Source: Thermocrispum municipale DSM 44069 | GTDB taxonomy: Bacteria; Actinomycetota; Actinomycetes; Mycobacteriales; Pseudonocardiaceae | Length of the DNA: 64,000 nt | Assembly (NCBI RefSeq): GCF_000427825.1 | Contig: NZ_ATYT01000003.1 | Location: 62,001-126,000, forward strand | Reading direction: 5' to 3' | Shown here: positions 55,752 through 62,187 of the stretch, piece by piece | Layout: every line of letters begins with the position of its first letter | Position numbering within the stretch: the first letter of the stretch is position 1 | The notes under the pieces: model-generated | Seen by the model: only the letters and a program-made list of their open reading frames with translations | Databases searched by the model: none | Told to the model about the DNA's origin: nothing | Program-made: the position numbers and the translations under genes

Positions 55752-56660
55752 CTAGCCGGCCAGCTCGACGGCGACCTGCGCGGCCACCCGCGCGTTGGAC
55801 AGTACGAGCGCTTCGTTCACCGCGACGCTGACGCCGTCGCTGGCCCGGTGGAAGTGTTCCAGCATCACCGGGGTGACGTCCGATCCACGGACGTCGCGGC
55901 TGCGCAGGATCTCCATCGCCTCGGCGAGCAGGCGGTCGTGCAGCCGGTGGTCCATCTCGGCATCCGTGGGCACCGGGTTGGCCAGCAGCATCCCGGAGTC
56001 ACTGAGCTCGCGATGCGCCGCGAAGACGGCCGCCGCCTCCGCGGGACTGTCCACTCGCCACGGCACACGGTGCCCGGAGGAGCGGAGGTAGAACGCCGGG
56101 AAGTCGTCGCTGCGATAACCGACCACCGGGACCGATCGTGTCTCGAGGGCTTCCAGCTTGGCCGGAATGTCGAGCACCGACTTCACGCCCGAGCTGACCA
56201 CCAGCACTCCGGTAGCGGCCAGAACGCCGATGTCCGCCGACACGTCCCAGCTCACCGGGTCGTCGCCCGCCGGGAGGTGCACTCCGCCGAGGCCACCGGT
56301 GGCGAACACGCCGATCCCCGCGGCGTGTGCCAACGCGGCCGTGCCGGCCACGGTGGTGGCTCCGGTCCGGCCCAGACCGATTGCCGGGCCGAGGTCACGC
56401 AACGACAGCTTGGCCACGTCGTCGCTGGTGCACAGCGTGTGGATCTGGTCGGCCGTGAGCCCGACCGTGGGCTTGCCGTCGAGGACGGCGATCGTGGCCG
56501 GGACGGCGCCTTCCTCGCGGACGGTCCGCTCCAGCTGGGCAGCGATGGCGAGGTTGTCGCCCGGCGGGAAACCATGAGCCAGCAGCGTGGACTCCAATGC
56601 GACGACGGCGCGTCCGGCGGAGATCGCGTCGGCCACTTCGTTCGACATCTCGATGCGCAC
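55752..56660 (-). CDS. psuG: pseudouridine-5'-phosphate glycosidase PsuG
   Basis: Cleaves pseudouridine 5'-phosphate to uracil and ribose 5-phosphate in pseudouridine salvage. 302 residues from a GTG at 56660 (ATG at 56648 is an alternative), family about 300-312. Conserved stretches: ALESTLLAHGFPPGDN, PATIAVLDGKPTVGL, the catalytic-lysine/Mn region KLSLRDLGPAIG, FATGGLGGVHL and VPVVGYRSDDFPAFY. CATGAT 6 bases upstream of the GTG is a weak leaderless -10. A pseudouridine kinase (PsuK), the usual partner, is not found nearby. Convergent with the Nudix gene with no gap. Confidence 0.9.
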   Translation of the reverse strand: MRIEMSNEVADAISAGRAVVALESTLLAHGFPPGDNLAIAAQLERTVREEGAVPATIAVLDGKPTVGLTADQIHTLCTSDDVAKLSLRDLGPAIGLGRTGATTVAGTAALAHAAGIGVFATGGLGGVHLPAGDDPVSWDVSADIGVLAATGVLVVSSGVKSVLDIPAKLEALETRSVPVVGYRSDDFPAFYLRSSGHRVPWRVDSPAEAAAVFAAHRELSDSGMLLANPVPTDAEMDHRLHDRLLAEAMEILRSRDVRGSDVTPVMLEHFHRASDGVSVAVNEALVLSNARVAAQVAVELAG

Positions 56661-56904
56661 GCACGCATCATGGCCCACCGCGCGAAAGTGCCGCTGTGCC
56701 ACCCGACCGTGGGGACCGGGTCCGGCCGGCGATGATCTTCGCGTTCGGGTAGCGAGCCGGCTGGGACCACCCGTACCGGCCGGACCCGGGGCAACCCGCC
56801 CGACCGCTGCGCCGATGCACCGCCCCGCCACCGCGCGGGCCCGCGATCGCCGTACCGGCACGGGGCGCTGTCGACCATCCCCCGAGGTGCGGCAAAATGG
56901 ACTC

Positions 56905-57162
56905 GTGGCTACTACTCAGGTTCTCCCCGACGTCGACACACGACCGGAAGGCACCGACGCCACCGACGACGACTCGCCGGAAGTATTCCACTACGTGCGC
57001 AAGAACAAGATCGCCGAGAGCGCGGTCCTCGGTACGCACGTGGTGGCGCTGTGCGGTGAGGTGTTCCCGGTGACCAAGTCGCCCAAGCCGGGGTCGCCCG
57101 TGTGCCCGCGGTGCAAGGAGATCTACGAAGGCTTGCCGCCGGGCGGCGACGACAACGACTGA
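56905..57162 (+). CDS. DUF3039 zinc-ribbon-like protein
   Basis: 85 residues. The frame is open from 56587, but the GTG at 56905 gives the family size, with CAAAAT exactly 6 bases upstream (56893-56898), fitting a leaderless promoter. The N-terminal 30 residues are acidic (DATDDDSPEVFHYVRKNKI); the C-terminal half has VALCGEVF and, after PKPGSPV, CPRCKEIYEG. Cys-x-Glu with Cys-x2-Cys suggests one zinc site. DUF3039 is a conserved actinobacterial family of unknown function. The last 40 bp overlap, tail to tail, the 3' end of the YihY gene. Confidence 0.85.
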   Translation: MATTQVLPDVDTRPEGTDATDDDSPEVFHYVRKNKIAESAVLGTHVVALCGEVFPVTKSPKPGSPVCPRCKEIYEGLPPGGDDND

Positions 57163-58337
57163 GTCTGCCCGCCGCGGCCGGGGTCGTCCCCGGGCGGCGT
57201 GTTGTCGTCCCGGCGCGGTGACCCCTGGTTGTCAGTAGCCGCTTCGCGCGCCGTGGCTTGTTGGCTGGTGTCCTGTGCGTTCGTCTCGGGCTGCGCGTTG
57301 GTGTCGCGTTGCGCTCCGTGATTCGGCCTGCGCAGCGGTGCGGTGGTCCGCTCCCACAGGGAGCGGTTGCTGTCCGCCTTGAGTTTCTCGTTGGCGCGTT
57401 CCAGCTCGAGCTTGCGCCACCGTCGGCGCTGCCGCCGGGTCGGCTTGGCCGGCCACAGCTCCTGGATGGCGCTGTTGAAGTACGCCCCCACGACGATGGC
57501 CATGCCGATGAAGAACAAGAACAACAAAAACGCCACGAACGTGGCCAGCGCGCCGTAGGTGTAGCCGGTCGCGGTGATCACCTGCAGGTAGAACCGCAGG
57601 CCCGAGCTGGCCAGCAGGAAGATGGCCATGGCCAGGATCGCGCCGGGCAGTCCGCGGTGCCAGGGCAGTTTGCGGGGCAGCGCGAGTTTGTAGAGCGTGG
57701 CGAGGGCGAGCACGATCAGCACGCCGAGGGTGGGGAAGTACAGCACCGACACCCAGGTGGCGATCTCGTCCCGCACATCGGCCGGGAACAGCTCCGGCAG
57801 CAGCTCGGGTCCGATGGCGATCAGTGGCAGGCCGATGAGCAGCAGGATCAGGCTGGCCACGTACAGCAGCAACGCGAAGATGCGCTGCCAGACACTGTTG
57901 CGCACCCCGTACTGGTCGTGCGCGACCGTGATGGCGTCGACGAACGACGACATGGCCGACGAGCCGGCCCACAGGGCGATCACGAAACCGACCGAGGCGA
58001 TCGCGCCCTTGCCCTCGGTGAGCATGTCCTCGACGGTGGGCGCCACGATGTTGCGGACGACTTCGTCGCTGAAAATGTTCTCGCAGAACGCGAGGATCTG
58101 CTCACCGACCCGGTCGGCCACGTCCCGGCCGAACCAGTCCTCCACGTAGCCGAGCAGCCCGAGCAGACCGAGCATCAGCGGGGCCAGCGACAGCGCTTGC
58201 CAGAATCCCGCTTCCGCGGATTCGGAGAAGAAGTTGCCGTCCCACGCCTTCTGCAACGTGCGCCCGATGAGCCTGCCTATGCCTTTGCGGCGCGCGGGCG
58301 GCTGGTCAGCCGAATTCTGCTCGCCCTGTGTCGTCAT
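57123..58337 (-). CDS. YihY/virulence factor BrkB family membrane protein
   Basis: 404 residues from the ATG 58337; ATG 58367 would add 10 residues, and neither has a clear ribosome site. Six hydrophobic segments spread over residues 55-300 and conserved FWQALSLAPLMLGLLGLLGY and LWAGSSAMSSFVDAI blocks match YihY/BrkB (UPF0761). Although once called ribonuclease BN, the family is now seen as an integral membrane protein of uncertain role. The C-terminal 90 residues are hydrophilic, first basic (RRQRRRWRKLE), then Gln/Asn/Thr/Pro rich. Its 3' end overlaps DUF3039 antisense by 40 bp. Confidence 0.9.
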   Translation of the reverse strand: MTTQGEQNSADQPPARRKGIGRLIGRTLQKAWDGNFFSESAEAGFWQALSLAPLMLGLLGLLGYVEDWFGRDVADRVGEQILAFCENIFSDEVVRNIVAPTVEDMLTEGKGAIASVGFVIALWAGSSAMSSFVDAITVAHDQYGVRNSVWQRIFALLLYVASLILLLIGLPLIAIGPELLPELFPADVRDEIATWVSVLYFPTLGVLIVLALATLYKLALPRKLPWHRGLPGAILAMAIFLLASSGLRFYLQVITATGYTYGALATFVAFLLFLFFIGMAIVVGAYFNSAIQELWPAKPTRRQRRRWRKLELERANEKLKADSNRSLWERTTAPLRRPNHGAQRDTNAQPETNAQDTSQQATAREAATDNQGSPRRDDNTPPGDDPGRGGQTQSLSSPPGGKPS

Positions 58338-58359
58338 AGCGGGTCTAGCATGCTCCATT

Positions 58360-58376
58360 CGAGCCACTTTGGCTCG
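58360..58376. promoter_or_regulatory. 17-bp inverted repeat near the YihY start
   Basis: CGAGCCA (58360-58366) and TGGCTCG (58370-58376) flank three bases, about 23 bp upstream of the YihY ATG. It could be an operator. The rest of the divergent gap (58338-58602) holds TACGCT at about 58422, a -10-like box for the helicase gene. Confidence 0.35.
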
Positions 58377-58602
58377 GTGACATTCTCGGCGTGTCCACCC
58401 CGGCCCCTCGGTGGGGGTGCCAGGTACGCTCGTCGAGCGCCCTCACGCGCGTGCTCGACAGGCCGGTCGATCGAATCAAGCGACCGGGCGAGCCGCCGCA
58501 GTGTGCCCGTCACCGTCGACGGTACCCGGTTCGTGAGGGTCTTCGTGTGTCCTACGTGTGTTGTTGCGCCCTGACGGGCACGAGCCTGCGAGGAGGATCG
58601 GC

Positions 58603-60354
58603 TTGTCCCAGGACGCGTTCGTCGCGCCGGAAGCAGCCAACGACGCCACCGTCCGCCCGTTGCGTGCCTGGCAGCGGCGCGCCTTGACGAAGTACCTGGC
58701 CACCAAGCCGCGGGACTTCCTGGCCGTGGCGACGCCCGGTGCCGGTAAGACGGTGTTCGGTTTGCGGATCGCCGGCGAGCTGCTGTCCGATCGCACGGTG
58801 GACGCCATCACCATCGTCACGCCGACCGAGCACCTCAAGCACCAGTGGGCGGCGTCCGCGGCCGAGGCCGGGATCGCCATCGACGCGAACTTCCGCAATT
58901 CCGACGGCGCCGTCTCGTCGGACTTCCGCGGGGTGGCCCTGACCTACGCGCAGGTGGCCGCCCATCCGACGTTGCACCGGGTGCGCACCGAGAATCGTCG
59001 GACGCTGGTCATCCTGGACGAGATCCACCACGGTGGAGACGCCCGCTCGTGGGGCGATGCCATCCGCGAGGCGTTCACGCCCGCGGTGCGGCGGCTGGCG
59101 CTGACCGGTACGCCGTTCCGCAGCGACGACTCGCCGATTCCGTTCGTCCGCTACGAACCGACCGGGGACGGCTCACTGCGCAGCGTCGCCGACCACACCT
59201 ACGGCTACGCCGAGGCGCTCGCGGACGGCGTCGTGCGACCGGTGGTCTTCCTGGCCTACTCGGGCGAGGCGCAGTGGCGCACCAGTGCGGGGGAGGAGTT
59301 CACCGCGCGCCTGGGGGAACCGCTGACTGCCGAGCAGACCGCGCGGGCGTGGCGGACCGCGCTGGACCCCGCGGGCGAGTGGGTGCCGTCCGTGCTGCAC
59401 GCCGCCGACGTGCGACTGGAGCAGCTGCGGGCGTCGGGCATCCCGGACGCCGGCGGACTGGTGATCGCCAGCGACCAGGAGTCGGCGCGCGCCTACGCGA
59501 AGCTGCTGCGCCGGGAGACCGGTGTGGACCCGGTGCTCGTCCTGTCCGACGACCCGAGCGCCACGCGCAAGATCGGTGAGTTCGCCGAGTCCGACGACAA
59601 GTGGATGATCGCCGTCCGAATGGTGTCCGAGGGCGTGGACGTGCCGCGCCTCGCCGTCGGCGTCTACGCCACCAGTGCGTCGACTCCGCTGTTCTTCGCG
59701 CAGGCCGTCGGGCGTTTCGTGCGGTCGCGGCGACCGGGGGAGACGGCCAGCATCTTCCTGCCGAGCGTGCCGGTGCTGCTCGAGCTCGCCAGCGAGCTGG
59801 AGGCGCAGCGGGACCACGTGCTCGGCAAGCCGCACCGGGAGAAGGACGGCTGGGACGACGAGCTGGTGGCCGCCGCGAACGCGCGCCGGGACGAGCCGGG
59901 GGAGCAGGAGAAGGGCTTTCAGTCGCTGCACGCTTCGGCCGAACTGGACCAGGTCATCTACGACGGGAACTCGTTCGGCACGGCGGCGTTCGCCGGATCC
60001 GAGGAGGAACAGGAGTACCTGGGGCTGCCGGGCTTACTCGAGCCGGAGCACGTGCGGGCTCTGCTGCGTAAGCGGCAGGAGGAGCAATTGGCGGCGGAGC
60101 GGCGGAAGGCCAAGCAGGCCGCCGAGGCCAAGCCGGAGCCTGCGCCGCGCAATGCGGGCCCGGCCAGCGCGAGCGAGCGCCGGAAGGCCCTGCGCAAGGA
60201 GCTGAACGCTCTGGTCGGGGTGTATCACCACCGGACGGGCAAGCCGCACGGGCAGATCCATGCGGCGCTGCGCGCGGCGTGCGGTGGACCTCCGACCGCG
60301 ATGGCGACGATCGAGCAGCTCGAGGAGCGGATCGCCACGCTACGCAGCTGGTAG
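58603..60354 (+). CDS. superfamily 2 DEAD/DEAH-type helicase
   Basis: 583 residues from a TTG at 58603, chosen because AGGAGG lies 6 bases before it; a GTG at 58558 has no ribosome site. RecA-like domain 1 has ATPGAGKT (43-50, Walker A), TPTEHLKHQW (motif Ia), DEIHHGGD (Walker B) and LTGTPFRSDD (motif III-like). Domain 2 has EGVDVPRLAVGVYAT and QAVGRFVRSRRPGE (motifs V and VI). The C-terminal 150 residues are a charged, Ala/Lys/Glu-rich helical tail and a small domain. It is related to restriction-type and RAD25-like ATPases, but no nuclease or methylase partner is nearby, so a housekeeping DNA or RNA role is more likely. Confidence 0.85.
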   Translation: MSQDAFVAPEAANDATVRPLRAWQRRALTKYLATKPRDFLAVATPGAGKTVFGLRIAGELLSDRTVDAITIVTPTEHLKHQWAASAAEAGIAIDANFRNSDGAVSSDFRGVALTYAQVAAHPTLHRVRTENRRTLVILDEIHHGGDARSWGDAIREAFTPAVRRLALTGTPFRSDDSPIPFVRYEPTGDGSLRSVADHTYGYAEALADGVVRPVVFLAYSGEAQWRTSAGEEFTARLGEPLTAEQTARAWRTALDPAGEWVPSVLHAADVRLEQLRASGIPDAGGLVIASDQESARAYAKLLRRETGVDPVLVLSDDPSATRKIGEFAESDDKWMIAVRMVSEGVDVPRLAVGVYATSASTPLFFAQAVGRFVRSRRPGETASIFLPSVPVLLELASELEAQRDHVLGKPHREKDGWDDELVAAANARRDEPGEQEKGFQSLHASAELDQVIYDGNSFGTAAFAGSEEEQEYLGLPGLLEPEHVRALLRKRQEEQLAAERRKAKQAAEAKPEPAPRNAGPASASERRKALRKELNALVGVYHHRTGKPHGQIHAALRAACGGPPTAMATIEQLEERIATLRSW

Positions 60355-60488
60355 GGGACAGGGCAGGGCGAGCTGAGTGCCGCACAGCGCGCAGCGCCGG
60401 CAGGACCGTCCGCTGGACCTGATCGTGGGAATCCCCGCGGTCGATCGCAGCACCGCGGTCGCGGCGTGTTTGGTGGTGCCGGGCGCAA

Positions 60489-60783
60489 CGCGTCTGGCGG
60501 TGCGACAGCACCCGTGGCGCGTCTCGCGATGCCGGCGGCAGAAAGTCTGACGGTACGGCCGCGGCACGTCCGGCGGTTCGGCCGCTACGGCAGCGCGTCC
60601 GGTAGTGCCGCCCGCAACACATCTTGCGGTACGGGCGCAGCCGCAGCCCGTCTGGTGGTCCAGCCGCAACGGCAGCGCGTCCGGTAGTGCCGCCCGCAGC
60701 CCGTCTGGCGGTGCGTCCGGCGGCGTCGGCGACTACGCGTCTCGGCGTCGGCCACAACGCGTCTTGGTGCAGGCCGCAGCCAC
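60489..60783. repeat. degenerate ~27-bp repeat array between convergent genes
   Basis: About eleven diverged units of 22-36 bp, many starting CGTCTGGCGGT or CGTCCGGTAGT, fill the gap between the helicase and DUF7455 genes. The clearest copy pair is a perfect 30-bp direct repeat at 60587-60616 and 60669-60698. A minus-strand open frame across it encodes only low-complexity Arg/Gly/Ala and is not a gene. Confidence 0.65.
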
Positions 60784-60846
60784 CCTGTACCCGACCATGC
60801 CGCATCCGCCCGGGCGACCACCGTCAGCGCCCCCTCCGGGCAAATG

Positions 60847-60885
60847 CCGCGGGGCGGGGACCCTGGCTGGATCCCCGCCCCGCGG
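60847..60885 (-). terminator. perfect 14-bp stem-loop after DUF7455
   Basis: Arms 60847-60860 and 60872-60885 are perfectly complementary over 14 bp (11-base loop). It lies 20 bp past the DUF7455 stop on the minus strand, where GCATTTG follows the stem; it may also block helicase readthrough. Confidence 0.8.
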
Positions 60886-60905
60886 TAGGCCTTACTGTCC
60901 GGTTG

Positions 60906-61088
60906 TCAGCCCCGCTGAACCTCGGCTTCCAGCTCCTTGAGCTTGGACTCGTGCTGGCGCGCGTGGTGGCCGCAGAAAAGCAGCTCGCCGCCCGTGGGCA
61001 GGACGGCGCGAACCTTCGCGGCCGCTCCGCAGCGGTCGCAACGGTCGAGGGCGGTCAGGGCGGGGCGGGTGAGTGTCGATGGGGTCAT
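60906..61088 (-). CDS. DUF7455 small zinc-finger protein
   Basis: 60 residues from the ATG 61088 with GGGAG upstream. ALDRCDRCGAAAKVRAVLP and LLFCGHHARQHE provide four Cys/His pairs (CxxC, and C-x-HH) for one zinc ion. The family is a tiny actinobacterial protein; a homologue (Rv2708c) lies near sigB in M. tuberculosis. The promoter region has an ECF-like GGGAAC/CGTC pair. Function unknown; a role in binding sigma factors, RNA polymerase or nucleic acid is only a guess. Conserved in length and sequence, so certainly real despite its size. Confidence 0.85.
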   Translation of the reverse strand: MTPSTLTRPALTALDRCDRCGAAAKVRAVLPTGGELLFCGHHARQHESKLKELEAEVQRG

Positions 61089-61131
61089 TGAGGTCTCCCT
61101 CCATCCGTCCCGGCATCGGCGATGCCAGCGC

Positions 61132-61191
61132 GTAACGCGGGGGTGCGTTACCTCTACTCTTGCAGACGAATTTCGTGGGGCAAGTGTTCCC
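61132..61191 (-). promoter_or_regulatory. DUF7455 promoter region with ECF-like elements and two inverted repeats
   Basis: On the minus strand GGGAAC (61191-61186) is followed after 17 bases by CGTC (61168-61165). ACGAATTTCGT (61166-61176) is a 5+1+5 palindrome covering the -10 side, and GTAACGC/GCGTTAC (61132-61138 and 61145-61151) form a 7-bp hairpin at the start of the leader. A sigma-70 reading is possible from TTGCCC and AAGAGT. Confidence 0.4.
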
Positions 61192-61299
61192 ACAAAGCTG
61201 GGACGATAGTCACGCGTGAGCAGGCCGTGAGCCTTCCGTGATACTCCGAACAGCCGGATTCTTACCCCGCCGATCGGCTGTTTGCGCACGTCAGGCACC

Positions 61300-62187
61300 A
61301 TGCGCAGGGTGAGGCGTATACCGGTGAAACATGCCTTGGCCCAGGCTCCGGCACCGGCTCTGTTCGTTATCAGCGGAATCTCCCTCTACCTCGGCGCGGC
61401 GTTGGCGGTGTTCCTGTTCGACGTCGTTTCGCCCGCAGGCGTCGCCTGGTTACGGTGTCTCGGCGCCTCGATCGTGCTGCTCGTGTGGCGCAGGCCGTCC
61501 CGCGCCGCCTGGCGCGGCAAGGCCCTGCTGCTTGCCGGAACGTTCGGCACCGTGACCGCGGGCATGAACGTGGTGTTCTACGAAGCGATCGCCCGGCTGC
61601 CACTGGGGACCGGAGTGGCCGTGGAGTTCGCCGGGCCGGTCGCCGTCGCCGCCCTCGGCTCGCGGCGCCTGCGTGACGTGGGGGCACTCGGCCTGGTTGC
61701 CGTCGGCGTGGTGCTCATCGCGGACGTGCAGCTGCGCGGCAGCCCGCTCGGCGTGGTGTTCGCGCTCGCGGCCGCGGCGGCCTGGGCGGCTTACATCGTT
61801 CTCGGCAAGCGGGTGGCTCTCGCGCCGCAAGGGGTGTCCGGTCAGGACAGCCTCGCCGTCGGGCTGACGGTGGCGACCGTGGTGCTGTCGCCGCTGGCCA
61901 TCGGCACCGGCCCGGTCTGGGGATCGGCCGAGTTGCTGCTCGTCGGCGTCGGGGTCGGCGTGTTGTCCACCGTGGTGCCGTACGGCCTCGACCAGGTCGT
62001 GCTGCGGCGGGTCGGGCAGACGTCGTTCGCCCTGCTTCTTGCCCTGCTGCCGGTGACGGCCACGGTGATCGGACTCGTCGTTCTCGCGCAGGTCCCGTCG
62101 GCGGTGGAGGCGGTGGGAATTCTCGCCGTGGTGTGCGGACTGCTGGTTCGGTCCCGTGCGGACGACGGGCCGGGCGAGCCGCCCTAG
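61300..62187 (+). CDS. EamA/RhtA-type drug/metabolite transporter superfamily exporter
   Basis: 295 residues from the ATG 61300; GTG 61324, with GGGTGAGG upstream, may be the real start, giving 287 residues. Ten hydrophobic segments in two EamA halves, the first with LYLGAALAVFLFDVVSPAGVAW, the second with GLDQVVLRRVGQTSFALLLAL, as in RhtA (threonine/homoserine exporter). The substrate is not determined; RhtA-like actinobacterial proteins probably export amino acids or similar metabolites. Its stop overlaps, tail to tail, that of the acyl-CoA synthetase gene by 4 bp. Confidence 0.85.
   Translation: MRRVRRIPVKHALAQAPAPALFVISGISLYLGAALAVFLFDVVSPAGVAWLRCLGASIVLLVWRRPSRAAWRGKALLLAGTFGTVTAGMNVVFYEAIARLPLGTGVAVEFAGPVAVAALGSRRLRDVGALGLVAVGVVLIADVQLRGSPLGVVFALAAAAAWAAYIVLGKRVALAPQGVSGQDSLAVGLTVATVVLSPLAIGTGPVWGSAELLLVGVGVGVLSTVVPYGLDQVVLRRVGQTSFALLLALLPVTATVIGLVVLAQVPSAVEAVGILAVVCGLLVRSRADDGPGEPP

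Noticed and set aside
58603-60354. Helicase as part of a restriction or phage-defence system
   Set aside because: No methylase, nuclease, or other defence gene is adjacent and the flanking genes are core actinobacterial genes.
59954-60805. Minus-strand open frame in the helicase 3' end and repeat gap
   Set aside because: Arg/Gly/Ala-rich sequence of repeats, antisense to the helicase C-terminus, no ribosome site.
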